Positions 22,601-31,779 of a stretch of DNA of 64,000 bases are shown piece by piece. The translations under genes and the position numbers were made by a program. Source of the DNA: Unio delphinus (lineage: Eukaryota; Mollusca; Bivalvia; Unionida; Unionidae). How positions within the stretch are numbered: the first letter of the stretch is position 1; the number at the start of each line of letters is the position of its first letter. The stretch spans positions 6,502,001-6,566,000 of the forward strand of contig JAQISU010000169.1 in assembly GCA_029339505.1 (NCBI GenBank), read 5' to 3'. The notes below the pieces were generated by a model. It was not told the DNA's origin. It saw only the letters and a program-made list of their open reading frames with translations, and searched no databases.

Positions 22601-25285
22601 GGTCAGTTGCTCTTTTTATAATACCTTCAAGTTCACCAGGTTCATACAAATATCTATCAGTCACATTACCTAGTACTGGTTGTTTGTTTTGAAAAAGAGT
22701 CATGTCGTTGTATCGGTAGATGTTTTGTTGTGATCGCATTGATGGATTTCATAGAAGTCCTACGATTAATTTCATTATTTAATGCAGCTATCACACTTGG
22801 TAGTATTGCAAACCATTCACGAGATGTCAAGTCTTTGAATGAATGAATAGTTGGATTTAAAGTGAAACCGGCCACTAGGGTCATATGTTCACTATTTTGC
22901 ACTGCCATTTATTTACATGGCAGTGATTTAATTTATCCAGGAAGATAGAATGGTGCCACATCTTCCTGGCGTTTATGCGTACAGAGTGCGCTATTTAATT
23001 TGGTCGTCATATCATACCCCTAAAAAGGGGCTAATCTCATGTCTTTATTAACTTTGTTCAGGGATATTTTCCTGCGCATACTGATATCTAAACAATCGCT
23101 CAGCAAGTGTTCGATTAAATCGCTCAAAGATTGCCTGAACGCGATGAATTGCGGAGTGCTCTCGTCTGATTTTGACGTTATGTTGTTTCATCATCGACTT
23201 ACTGCACCAAGAAATTATTTGCTAGAATCAACCTGTAGCAACTGTGGTCATCGTTGACCACCTTGTGGTCTGGTTCCTCGTTGATAAATTCGTTAAAAAG
23301 CAGATGAAAATTCAGTGACTGTTTTAGTTGATAGTGGTTCTGTTTCTGTTCTGTATATTTACTTGCAACGTCAATGACAGTTGACGCGTATTTGTATGTG
23401 TATTAAAGTCTGCCAGTTTTAATGGTATCGTGTGGTAAAAACAAAATATATGTTTGATGAACTTTATTGGGAGAGCTGACATCAAAATGTGCGCAGTGAA
23501 TTTTTGTAAGATGGTGTTAGATAATTTTGCCATATTGACTGTCGTGCTAACCAATCCGCGACAACAGAAAGTGCGACACCTGCTGCATCAGCAAGTTTAC
23601 TAATCGATGCTCTACATATCCAATATTCTCTTGGGCTATATTAAATAAATTTTTATCATAATAATCGGCCTACTAATTACCAGCCCTTAGCGCTAGTTTA
23701 CATTTCATCGCGAGTCGTACTAAAACAATTAACAAAGTTTTCTCTGGCAGATTTATTTTTTATGGAATTTCATGAGTGAATCAACTTCACGTGTACAATA
23801 TGTCGCTGTGGCAAATCTGGATTTTATTTACGCAATATCATGAACATGTCATGCTTGGTCAATCGCATTCATAGGATACTCTCCAGGTCTTGATTGATTT
23901 CGTTCGTCAGATCGGATATCATGTCGAGTTCCAAGACCACAATAATTATAACAAGGCAGGTATATTTATCCTGGGTATTTAGCCCATGGAGTTCGTGTTA
24001 ATTTTCCCAGCGAAGTAGCAATATCTCCACCTGCTTTCTTAGAGATACATATATATTTTTGTACCACATTTTATACACTTGCATGCAAGTGCACGTTTTG
24101 TTATTCCTCGTCGTTTATGTGGGGGTGGGGACATCATCTAAAAGAATTTAAATTCATATTATTTATTATATGTGTACAACATGGATTTCATTAATTTCTA
24201 TGAGACACGAAAGCAAGAGCCAGTCACGCGTCATCGAGCGGTACCAACTTATATCAGATCAATTACTACAGGTCATCTGGGTCTGGTAAGACGCAATTGT
24301 TGCTGAATCTGATACAATTATATTTGGTGGCGCCATCCATAGACGATCAGCGATGCGTGCTTAAAATCTTAGCGAAGCAGCTAAATCACTGGAGGAGGAA
24401 GACGATGAAACGAAATTGGAGGAGGAGGATGAAGACGTGATTGAATTTATCACTGATATTGATGACTCACCATATGTAGATGACCTCGAACGATTTATTA
24501 ATATTCTTGTAGTGTATGCCGATGTAATGCTGAACAAACAAAAACGCCTGAAGCGGATATTTTTCTGAGGCAGTCATAAAAGCACAGACGTGATTTATTT
24601 GTCTCAGCGGTATATACAAGAACCTAAAACGATTAAAGATAATTGTAATCTTTCAGTTGTGTTTAATGGAGTCGATACACATAGTCTGCGAAACATTCAT
24701 CACACTTGGTCTTTATGGGACATGGATATGATTAAATTCAGAAACTTTGTTAAGAAGGGCAAGCTAATCCACACGGATTTATCACGATAGATTTACACAA
24801 CCCTCATTGGAGGTATCGTGTTGTTCTTGAAACAATTTTGGGTTGAGAGATGCAGCAGCAGGGAGAGTGACGACCAGCAATGAGTGTCCATGCGGTAAAC
24901 GAACTAAAAAATAAAAAAAATAATAAAAGAAGTCTAGGTCGCTTTGAAGTTTCGGTTTGACCTTGGATTTTCACATTTGTAGGAAGCTTTATTTTCGCGA
25001 ATGGACTCTTCTAAAAACAAGTGGGATGTTCACCCTCCCTGCTGATTGTCGTTGTTGCATGTTACCTGTGTCGCAGCCTGTGATAAATACGGCTTTCCTG
25101 TCCGGACTGATTGTCCTTTTAGTCGTCTTACGAAGAATTCTCAGTAGAAGATAAAGGAGTCCAACACCAACTATGAATTTCCTCGTGGTCGCTCGGTATG
25201 CAAACACAAGAAGGGCGGCGAAGAACGCTGCTGCCTCAAAGAAATAGCTCCACAGGAATCGTCCAAGAGACATGGCTAGCTCAAT
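2936..25285 (-). CDS. SDR-family dehydrogenase, six-exon gene (373 aa)
   Basis: This is a membrane-anchored short-chain dehydrogenase/reductase. It probably oxidises or reduces a sterol, retinoid or 3-hydroxy acid with an NAD(P) cofactor. Exons 25066-25273, 19241-19441, 15494-15646, 9305-9498, 3777-4016 and 2936-3061 total 1122 bp, exactly 374 codons with the stop, and every junction has GT/AG. The N terminus has hydrophobic segments (about residues 10-26 and 33-46). The cofactor motif TGCDTGFG lies at 65-72, NNAG at 143-146, the catalytic Ser near 194-197 (NMSSASG) and YNTSK at 208-212. The C terminus has the extended substrate and membrane region seen in retinol and 17-beta-hydroxysteroid dehydrogenases. 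The exact substrate cannot be told from sequence. An acceptor-like tract (cttttag) 12 nt before the ATG suggests an upstream non-coding exon. I see no break in the gene. Confidence 0.92.
3654..3786 (-). repeat. 27-bp minisatellite carrying five tandem 5' splice sites
   Basis: Five units of 27 bp repeat the 3' end of SDR exon 5 together with its donor GTGAGT. The exon ends at 3777, and the first donor GT is at 3775-3776. Four further identical donors follow at 27-bp steps into intron 5. Each unit is nine codons and the frame stays open through all of them, so distal donors would add multiples of nine residues without a frameshift. Confidence 0.9.
3777..4016 (-). CDS. SDR gene exon 5
   Basis: This 240-bp exon in phase 0 encodes the variable substrate-binding part and the conserved motif around [21 protein letters not shown]. 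That motif matches the VVDAMEHALTS..PRTRY block of retinol/hydroxysteroid dehydrogenases. The acceptor is gttttgcag. The donor is embedded in a five-copy tandem repeat. Confidence 0.88.
4062..4315. repeat. 52-bp tandem repeat (about 5 copies)
   Basis: The units begin gtctagcattggtagtctaa and contain ggacttcactct. The first unit is diverged and the next four nearly identical. It lies in SDR intron 4. Confidence 0.92.
4638..5455. mobile_element. Solo LTR (818 bp), copy 1
   Basis: The element starts TGTTACG and ends CGTAACA (TG..CA with short inverted ends). It is flanked by cata on both sides (4634-4637 and 5456-5459), a 4-bp target-site duplication. It contains AATAAA motifs and no long ORF. 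A second copy is at 33652-34482. A solo LTR left by recombination fits best, and a non-autonomous DNA element is the alternative. Confidence 0.75.
5460..6405. other. Intronic AT-rich DNA, nothing recognised
   Basis: There is a short poly-G run near 6216. I find no ORF or element that can be named. Confidence 0.5.
6406..6458. repeat. (CA)n microsatellite
   Basis: An uninterrupted ca run of about 26 units. Confidence 0.95.
7115..7290 (-). pseudogene. Relic of Polinton penton-like gene
   Basis: This matches the penton-like gene of the main element (about 39660-39840) base for base over long stretches, for example gaaacaac..gccaatcggggt against gaaacaacgttccagtctgg. It is decayed, short and without an ORF. 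It lies in SDR intron 4, in the same order and orientation as in the main element. Confidence 0.8.
7299..7362. repeat. (ATT)n microsatellite
   Basis: About 21 att units lie between the penton-like and membrane-protein relics. Confidence 0.95.
7365..7555 (-). pseudogene. Relic of Polinton membrane-protein gene
   Basis: The conceptual peptide ([22 protein letters not shown]) parallels the C-terminal part of the 189-aa membrane protein at 39898-40467 (YSQLSSLISSSLDDTFISDSEF). The 5' half is missing. Confidence 0.78.
7735..8035 (-). pseudogene. Relic of Polinton adenain-type protease
   Basis: Similarity to the protease at 41524-41940 runs over nearly its whole length. It includes the WYSTLP..Q...DPPICG block with the catalytic Cys region and the PRG-type block. 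The frame is disrupted and the His-containing part is degraded. Confidence 0.82.
8139..8462 (-). pseudogene. Relic of Polinton pX-like virion protein
   Basis: This is homologous to the broken gene at 41987-42463. It keeps an open frame where the main copy is frameshifted: [15 protein letters not shown], then a GVQLHLS block, then a hydrophobic Ala-rich stretch ([23 protein letters not shown]). The 3' end, which is Lys-rich in the main copy, is lost. The 303-aa fibre-like gene that should lie nearer 7600 is also missing. Confidence 0.75.
8470..8595 (+). mobile_element. 3' part of SINE family B
   Basis: The sequence from cagcgctagacatcacta to aattcaaatcacac matches the 3' half of the SINE at 10170-10486. 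It is 5' truncated and lies directly beside the Polinton relic. Confidence 0.75.
8600..9304. other. Intronic DNA, nothing recognised
   Basis: This is the rest of SDR intron 4 up to the donor of exon 4. Confidence 0.5.
9305..9498 (-). CDS. SDR gene exon 4 (catalytic YxxxK)
   Basis: This exon encodes [10 protein letters not shown] (catalytic Ser), then [10 protein letters not shown] with catalytic Tyr208 and Lys212, then the EP motif (LIEPAMFGG). The donor is aat|GTAAGT and the acceptor ctctcacag. The 194-bp length ends in phase 0. Confidence 0.92.
9565..9995. repeat. About 39-bp tandem repeat with trimeric higher-order structure
   Basis: Eleven units contain aaattcaatacgac and ttgtaattactat. 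Units cycle through three variants (cagcacat after an atag start, catctcat after an atag start, cagcacat after aaaa), giving a roughly 118-bp higher-order period repeated three times. It lies in SDR intron 3. Confidence 0.92.
10170..10486 (+). mobile_element. tRNA-derived SINE, family B, full length
   Basis: The tRNA-like head has an A box (tggcctagtagttagagcg) and a B box (gggttcgatacccg). The body contains a hairpin (gggacatc ... gatgtccc) and ends in aaatccaagtcacacaaatcac. The 3' half recurs at 8470-8595. There is no complete tRNA fold with a matching acceptor stem, so it is not called a tRNA gene. Confidence 0.85.
10490..11390. other. Intronic DNA, nothing recognised
   Basis: Unique-looking AT-rich sequence of SDR intron 3. 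Confidence 0.5.
11395..11660 (-). mobile_element. SINE family A, copy 2 (diverged)
   Basis: It shares the catttttcagtacattata, atggcggccag and ggcatgctttctcatacccac blocks with copy 1. The tRNA-like head is degraded. Confidence 0.75.
12457..12540 (+). repeat. Dispersed repeat R1, part a
   Basis: This is similar to the reverse complement of about 36895-36975 (shared blocks: tagcaagaata.attagttgaga and ttgagaacagacgcg.atcaa). In that copy it is directly adjacent to part b. Confidence 0.7.
12541..13744. other. DNA between the two parts of repeat R1
   Basis: This 1.2 kb is absent from the copy at 36.69-36.98 kb. It is either an insertion here or internal sequence deleted there. No ORF of note is present. 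Several gacg-rich short repeats occur near 13570-13730. Confidence 0.45.
13745..13950 (+). repeat. Dispersed repeat R1, part b
   Basis: This is similar to the reverse complement of 36690-36895. Shared blocks include gggtctgaatagctacagtg and acaagacgttgactttgatt. Confidence 0.8.
13951..15493. other. Intronic DNA, nothing recognised
   Basis: The short ORFs here (for example around 14140-14450) show no codon or motif support. Confidence 0.5.
15494..15646 (-). CDS. SDR gene exon 3 (NNAG motif)
   Basis: It encodes [17 protein letters not shown], the SDR NNAG motif with typical neighbours, and [22 protein letters not shown]. The donor is gaagg|GTAATG and the acceptor ctcttttag. Confidence 0.92.
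16116..16210. repeat. Palindromic (ATT)n/(AAT)n microsatellite
   Basis: An att run passes into an aat run, so the two halves are self-complementary and could form a hairpin of about 40 bp. Confidence 0.9.
16286..16345. repeat. (ATT)n microsatellite
   Basis: About 20 att units. Confidence 0.95.
16604..16654. repeat. (ATC)n microsatellite
   Basis: About 17 atc units. Confidence 0.95.
17240..18360 (+). pseudogene. Decayed LINE reverse transcriptase, C-terminal part
   Basis: The conceptual pieces [16 protein letters not shown] (YADD-like box), [41 protein letters not shown] and [19 protein letters not shown] follow each other in the order seen in the palm-to-C-terminus region of a common animal non-LTR element. 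Several frameshifts and stops separate them. It lies in SDR intron 2, antisense to the host gene, and is not functional. Confidence 0.82.
18365..19235. other. Intronic DNA, nothing recognised
   Basis: A short stretch near 18790-18850 (gattcgaacccaggtccgcgg) looks like a tRNA/SINE B-box remnant on the minus strand, too short to assign. Confidence 0.4.
19241..19441 (-). CDS. SDR gene exon 2
   Basis: This exon completes the dinucleotide-binding motif (..[11 protein letters not shown]) and encodes [12 protein letters not shown] and the LDVTRDDSV block, which carries the conserved Asp of the adenine pocket. The acceptor is tgtatgcag and the donor aacgg|GTACTA. Confidence 0.92.
19548..19684. repeat. 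(TAG)n(CAG)n(AAG)n compound microsatellite
   Basis: About 19 tag units, four cag units, then about 20 aag units. Confidence 0.95.
20585..20730 (+). repeat. Dispersed repeat R2, isolated unit
   Basis: Blocks catcgtaagaagtctt, gtgaaaactccatg and attaagctgg.ccttgtggcggtcat match units of the cluster at 31780-32560. Confidence 0.65.
20900..22030. other. Intronic DNA, nothing recognised
   Basis: No coding support is seen. Confidence 0.45.
22035..22435 (+). pseudogene. Relic of Polinton SF1 helicase domain
   Basis: The conceptual peptides [23 protein letters not shown] (motif III GDxxQ) and [19 protein letters not shown] parallel the helicase part of the gene at 47512-50752. Stops interrupt it and the Walker A part is missing on the left. 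Confidence 0.85.
22450..23645 (-). pseudogene. Relic of Polinton integrase
   Basis: It corresponds to 50729-51674. The segment with [31 protein letters not shown] matches the C-terminal half of that integrase, and the far end matches its N-terminal YYSPKGYW region. It has many stops and frameshifts. Confidence 0.85.
23690..24178 (-). pseudogene. Relic of Polinton zinc-ribbon/PLA2 gene
   Basis: It is collinear with 51682-52207 (blocks aggatactctccaggt, catcatgtcgagt and the CPGYSY region). It is heavily decayed. Confidence 0.7.
24180..24880 (+). pseudogene. Relic of Polinton packaging ATPase
   Basis: It has a single P-loop segment ([13 protein letters not shown]), then the [21 protein letters not shown] and [13 protein letters not shown] blocks. 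Unlike the copy at 52213-53070 it has no duplicated P-loop. This shows that the single P-loop is the ancestral form. Confidence 0.85.
25066..25273 (-). CDS. SDR gene exon 1 (start, membrane anchor)
   Basis: The start ATG (25271-25273) opens [18 protein letters not shown], followed by two hydrophobic stretches and a basic segment (RKTTKR). It ends in [10 protein letters not shown] at the donor gacacag|GTAACATG. The exon continues 12 nt 5' of the ATG to a pyrimidine-rich acceptor (25285). Confidence 0.9.
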
Positions 25286-25289
25286 CTAA

Positions 25290-27930
25290 AAGAAAAACAA
25301 AATGACAGAATTAACTGAAAACATAGATGCCGTGTTCTTTGACCATCCAACCGTTGGTATTTTGAAGAAAGTTTTCTGTATAATGATGTCAACAAAGTAT
25401 CATGAACCGCATGCTTCAACTTTGAATTCATCGTGAGCATATATTTTTTTTATTGAAGCGAACTTTAAAAGCTATGTGACTTTGTCTCCGAGACTTCTGG
25501 AAATTAGAAGTAACGTGGTAAACTGTTTTAGAAAAAGACAACATCCACCTTTGACAGGGTTTCCTCTGTCTTTATATATTTTTTTTCAATTGCTGTAGCA
25601 GTTTCTGTACGAAATTTGCTGATTAATATAATACTGATTTCACCGCAAAGGCGACATTTGTGCAGTGACTATACACTCAAATCCGAATTCTTTATGATCT
25701 ATGATAGATCTGTCTATAAACACAGACCGTTCGCACACAAAGGCCATTATATGTAGCTCTTATGTGCGTGCTTTGTAGACCTATTGTTTAGCTGTACTGA
25801 ACAAAACAACAGTAACCGGAACGGACATCCTGAGTTGTCATTAGTGGCTTTTGTCTGTGGACATACATGTATATCATTTGGAAATATTATCCGAGGCATA
25901 AATATGAAACTCTGTTTGAAACATGGAGTATATAGAAGTTTCCCATAAGAAGAAACAGATTACACAGAGCAGCAAGAAACGTGAAATATATGACAATGAT
26001 AAGCATATTCAAACAGACGTGATGATATTGACATCAAGAATTGTACACGGTTCAAGTGATGGGGGGGGGGGGGTCAGTTCGATCATACAATTTACCATTT
26101 ATATGCATAACAGAGAATATCTCTACTGTTATTTGATGCGTAGCATCAATTATTTTATGAAATATAAAGCTAAAAAGATGTATATCCTACTCCTATTTCC
26201 AAAAGATGCGTTATTTCACAAGTTTCTTCTTTAACAAGTTATCGAATACTCAGAAATTGCAGACACAGTCAACAAAGATATATGCATGTGAAACAATGTG
26301 TTCATAGAAAAGGGTTGCTCCATCACGTGTCTGAAACGATATTAAAATCCCAATGCCGCCGTTACATGCAAAAAGTTCTATATGCCAAATCATCTGAATA
26401 ATAACGAATTTTAGATTGGTCCTACACATTGTTGAGTTTCATGTAAACCAGATAATATCGACATTTCATCACATTACAAGCCATTTAACGCCTCCCTCAA
26501 ACTGAAAAACCTCGCCAATTTTTACGTGTTCAAATTAATCCGATGTTAATTGGAGACATCCGTGGACCAAAATATTTCAGTCGAAAGTTGGAACAAACGA
26601 TTTGATGATGTCACCAGTGCAAACATAAAACGCCAACAATACGCTGTGTTAGATTGCCCAAGTTCGCCCTTCAAATTATTCCATCGTACCAGCTAACTGA
26701 TCACCATTATTCAATGAGTCTTTTTAATCTAATGCAGACTTTTCCTTCTCAGATCCGTTTTAAAATCTAACTTGCCTCTCTTCATTCCCTCTCGAATCAA
26801 TTTAGGCGCCATGTGTGAATGTTGCTGTTATTACATTAGTCATTAACTGAATTTGTCGAATATATCTCATCACAAGTTTTGGAGCACTATCGTAAGAAGA
26901 ATGGAATAACAAAGTGACTTCATTGACTGAATGAACCGGTGACACCTCTTAATTCTAAACTTAATATTTGAACGTTGTGAAACTACTAAGATCTTGATTA
27001 TTTCATTGCTGTTGATGTCAGATAGCTCTTTTTTTAAAAGAAAAAAAAATATTTCCTTCCTTCCAAACTTTAGTTAGATTGGAAGATTGGTGAAATTTAT
27101 GATTAACGGGGAATTTGGGGCTTTAACGCAAAACTTAACCATGTTGTGAAAGAAGGACGGACGGACAAGACAAACACTATATAACCCCACCACTGTCGTG
27201 GTAGGCAATACACAATATGTGTATTCTACACTGTTTGATGTCTCTGTTGTCCAACAAAAATCGCAAGTCTAAGTTATAGCAAATAATGAGCCAGAAGTTA
27301 TATTGAACCAAGAATACTAGATTACAGTGATCGAATAATATCTTACCTAAGAATTCTAAGGATCATCAATTCCAGTGCAGACACACAAGTGTTTCTCATA
27401 TATCCTTCCATTTATCATTTCTTGTCAGGTGTTAATTCTTAAAAGGTTTGCATTCGTACAGCATTACCTCGCTGTACAAAGGTAAAAACATCGGTATACA
27501 GCCCGATATCTGGGTTACGAGCACTTAACTGAAAATATGGATTCAGCTATTTTTACTCACTTTACAATGTGGACGCAGTGACCCGAAACAAGTACGTACG
27601 TACCCTAGAATCCAAGGTTAGAAACAGATACAAGAAGATATTACATACATTAGATGAAGATATTACATACATACCAGGGATGGATCGGAGGGGGGGAGGG
27701 AGGTACGGGGTTTTTGGACCCCTACTCTTGTCACTAAAATAAGTACACTCACACATGCGTTAAATCATTTGTCACTTCAAATTTGAAGATCGTTTTATTC
27801 TTACGCACGTTTATTAGGTATTATGCACACTTTGAGTAGACAACCACTTTTATATTAGATCAGTTTCAGGTAAAGTCTGGGCCCATTTGAAATTTTGGAA
27901 AGCCCCCCTCCCCCCAGCACTTGACCTGAT
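25290..27930. other. 5' flank or 5' intron of the SDR gene, nothing recognised
   Basis: AT-rich DNA with one poly-G run near 26060. A non-coding first exon and the promoter should lie in or beyond this stretch, but I cannot point to them. Confidence 0.4.
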
Positions 27931-27937
27931 CCGGTCC

Positions 27938-28096
27938 TGCATACATACATACATACATACATACATACATACATACATACATACATACGCATGCCTGCCT
28001 GCCTGCCTACCTACCTACCTACCTACCTACCTACCTACCTACATACATACATACATACATACATACATACATACATACATACATACATACATACAT
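27938..28096. repeat. (CATA)n with internal (CCTG)n and (CTAC)n
   Basis: Compound tetranucleotide tract. Confidence 0.95.
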
Positions 28097-28604
28097 GTCA
28101 ACCTCTGATACATTACGTACCGACTGATGACCTGATGATAGCTGCCAGCTTTTAGACTACACCATTTTAAGCGCGTTAAGATGCACCGTTATGACCGTTT
28201 TAAGAGGGTAAAACATCTATGTTCAAGAGAAATTTGTACATTACCTATTTGGATAGGGCGAAGCCTTAAGTATCATAAATGTACAATATAAAGATAAATG
28301 AGTCCTGTTGAAATCTGAATAAACCCATTATTTTACTCGAATTTCAAGAAGCTCAAGGATATTGCATAACAGCCCCCTTGTGTATGCACGAACGTGAACG
28401 AACGTATCCTGTAAGGTTACATTATTTTTCCTTTTTCTTTTCCTATAACGTTTAAGCAGGAAATACAGCAACTGTGACGATAATATCACCATATGTGTTG
28501 AGTCATAGGAATGTATTTTGGATTTAACCAGGCGGGAAGAAAATGCCACGGAGAGATGAAACTCGATAAAGCCATGTCCCGATACTACCCTCTCAACATG
28601 TTAT

Positions 28605-28640
28605 CGCGCGCGCGCGCGTGTGTGTGTGTGTGTGTGTGTG
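28605..28640. repeat. (CG)n(TG)n dinucleotide tract
   Basis: Six cg units run into about 12 gt units. This is a potential Z-DNA former. Confidence 0.9.
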
Positions 28641-28641
28641 A

Positions 28642-28795
28642 TGGGTTAAACATGGCAGCCAGTATAAATGATTGAAGCAAAAACCCAGGAAAACCCCGAT
28701 AAGAACCATCTACTCACGGTAAACTATCAGCAAGCTTTCTACCCACGCTGGTCGAACCTAGTACTCGAACCCACGCGCAGAGTAGAGATGTCAAT
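28642..28795 (-). mobile_element. SINE family A, copy 3 (truncated)
   Basis: It has the ggcagccagtata, aggaaaacccc, caagctttctacccac and actcgaacccacgcgcagag blocks. The head is missing. Confidence 0.7.
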
Positions 28796-28869
28796 ATATA
28801 TGCGAGGGTTTCTGTATGTGGGTATGTCCACATTTATGTATGTATTATATTTTGTTTCAAATCGATTTT

Positions 28870-29750
28870 AACAAAGTTAATATTTTCCTTTCCAGGAACA
28901 AAGGCGTCAGCTGACTGAACTGCCTTCAACCACTGCCATATTTTATGAAAGGAACTTCAAAATAATCGGTTTAAAATGTACCTTTTTCAACATGTGTAAA
29001 CCTGGTATTTACAACAACACACATGTTGCAAAAGAAATAAATGTGTATTTTGTTTAGATTTATGTTGATGCGACTATGACAAAAACTCATAAAGATAATT
29101 CCAATATTAATTCCTGAATGAAGTTAGCACGCCCTTTGTTGCGGTCTCTTTGAATAGAATGTATCATTGCACGTCATTTCTGAATCATGCCCTTGATTCA
29201 TGTACTATTAGAATAACAATAGAATGTATAACTAGACTATTAGTATCACCAACCAGAAGGACCAAATGTGTGTAGTAGCCTTTACCCTTTACTCTTTACT
29301 TCCGTGTACCAGCTTCACTTTCTTGGATAAGGTACGTTTTTAATCTATTTCAAATATTATCTTATGTCTAACCGTGTCTCCGACGAGACCTTTCTTGTTT
29401 TGCATCCTTTCGTGCATATGTGATACAAAAGTATGAAGAAAATTTTTTTTTAGAAATCCTTCGTAGTTCGGTATTACACGTTACCGAGATTATAGCTATG
29501 TGGCAGGTTCAATGTTATCGATACGCCGGATTTCTAAAACCTCGTGCTTTTCCGGACTTTTCAGAGTTGTATATCTTGATGCAGTAATTAAATAGTTCAC
29601 TTTGTCGTTTTCAAAGCTTATAAGAACTTTCTCGATTTCCTTGATGAAACAGTTCTAATGTTTAATTTTACAAATAGGTTTGGATTATTACATATGCAAC
29701 TAGATCAGATATTTTATTCACAGTTGATTCGTCCTTTTTTGTCCTTGTCA
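28870..29750. other. Non-coding DNA, nothing recognised
   Basis: No ORF or repeat with support. Confidence 0.45.
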
Positions 29751-29764
29751 AATCTTTTCGTACT

Positions 29765-30255
29765 TATTTCAGTGTTCATATTCTATGTCAATTTGTCAGT
29801 GTTAATATGTCATTTTGTCACAGTGTTTATGTCATTTTGTCAGTGTTCAAATGATATGTCAGTTTGTCAGTGTTAATATTATATGTAAGTTTGTCACAGT
29901 GTTCATAATATATGTCAATTTGTCAAGGTGTTCATGTGCCATTTTGTCAGTGTTCATATTCTATGTCAGTTGTCACTGTGTGTTATTTTGTCAGTGTTAA
30001 TATTCTATGTCAGTTTGTCACAGTGTTCATGTGTCATTTTGTCAGTGTTACTGATCTATGTCAGTTTGTCACAGTGTTTATATTCTATCTCAATTTGTCA
30101 CAGTGTTCATGTGTCATTTTGTCAGTGTTACTGATCTATGTCATTTTGTCACAGTGTTCATATTCTATGTCAGTTAGTCACAGTGTTCGTGTATCATTTT
30201 GTTAGAGTGTTAATATTCTATGTCAGTTAGTCACAGTGTTCATATCATATATCAA
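29765..30255. repeat. Imperfect tandem repeat, tgtcagtttgtcacagtgttcat-type units
   Basis: About 15 variable units of 25-35 bp, several alternating between a short form (gtcagtgttaat) and a long form (gtcacagtgttcat). Overlapping ORFs in several frames are by-products of the repeat. Confidence 0.85.
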
Positions 30256-30462
30256 TTAGTCACAAAAAGGCCATAAAAGATGCATGATTTGTTGTTTCAA
30301 TATGCTGCATAAGCTAATTTTTTATAAGCCGATGCAGTTGCATGGTTTCTTGACGGCATAGTAATTGTTTTACATAAATGTATAATTTATACATGATCGC
30401 CATATTTTATCCATATACAATTTGTCGGAAACATTAGCAAGTATCTGAATTTGTTGCCATAA

Positions 30463-30712
30463 AACATTGAATAGAACACTCCATAAAACATTTAATAGAA
30501 CACTCCATAAAATATTCAATAGAACACTCCATAAAATATTCAATAGAACACTCCATAAAATATTCAATAGAACACTCCATAAAACATTCAATAGAACACT
30601 CCATAAAACATTTAATAGAACACTCCATAAAACATTTAATAGAACACTCCATAAAACATTTAATAGAACACTCCATAAAATATTCAATAGAACACTCCAT
30701 AAAACATTCAGT
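30463..30712. repeat. 24-bp minisatellite (about 10 copies)
   Basis: The unit is tagaacactccataaaacat plus ttaa/tcaa. The period is a multiple of three with no stops in some frames, so long repetitive ORFs appear on both strands. There is no sign that they are genes. Confidence 0.95.
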
Positions 30713-30967
30713 AGATTAATAGTAAGTTAATCCATGAAAGGATTATTTAAGAACTGGTCGCTAAACAAAAGAAGCTATTCCATAACGTTATAAAGTTAAA
30801 CCGATAAAGAAACCTTTGCTTGTGTATTTGCAATGATTTTATTTACCATGGCGGCTCCGTGAGGTTTTGACTTTTCACACATGCAATAGTTTATTTAATC
30901 CTAGGACATCTTCCTGCGACGCTTTAGTATGACTGGGGTTTACAAAGGGCGTTAGAACTCGAAAATG

Positions 30968-30968
<1 letters not shown>

Positions 30969-31030
<62 letters not shown>
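30969..31030. repeat. (AT)n microsatellite
   Basis: About 31 ta units. Confidence 0.95.
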
Positions 31031-31034
<4 letters not shown>

Positions 31035-31779
31035 CATGTATATATCATAAAGTGAGTTTTCTTGACCATTGTTCTTTTTTAAAAAAAAAGCATAATCAAC
31101 ACTTGTTTCGTACAGCTTGCACAACAGAGTAGGGTATTGAGTCCAGATATCGCCCAGATGGCTAGCCTACCATATTTGCAGTTACAGGAAATGAAAAGAT
31201 TAATTCAAAGGTATGGCCAGCGTTTGTCTTGTAGATGTTCCCCCAAACGTGGAAGTTAGACAGTTGGTTAAAAGTAAGAATGCAGAAACTATTTCTCCCA
31301 AACTTGGAACTTAGCCCTTTGGTTACAAGTAATAATTCAGAAACTATTGATCTCCCCACCTTCCAAGAACAATAACTAATGATAATGACCAAAATTTGTC
31401 CCAGAAAATATATTCTGATCATACGGAATTTCCCATAGGGCTGATGCTAAATAACTAGTGACATCTCCATCCTATGGCTGTATTCGTTACTAAGGCTTTA
31501 ATATGCGAATTCAAGAAACAGTTGACCACTTCCACTTTTAGAATCAGTAATGTTTCGTAATTTTTAAACGACCCATAGTTTTAGTTTGCATTGCATCTTT
31601 AAACCCTAAAATGTGTACCGGCCATCATAAACCCACATAATGAGTGCAGGTTAAAGAAAAGAAGAGCCTCTTGAAATGACCGATGGTGTACTGGCTGAAA
31701 AGAGTGTCAGGAATTCAGGATAAGACTTTCTTCCTTTTAACTGCTGTGTGTTGAAACCATCTCCAAAATTTACAGATTA

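Noticed and set aside
30370..30730. Long repetitive ORFs on both strands
   Set aside because: They are a by-product of the 24-bp minisatellite, whose period is divisible by three. There is no start context or codon bias.
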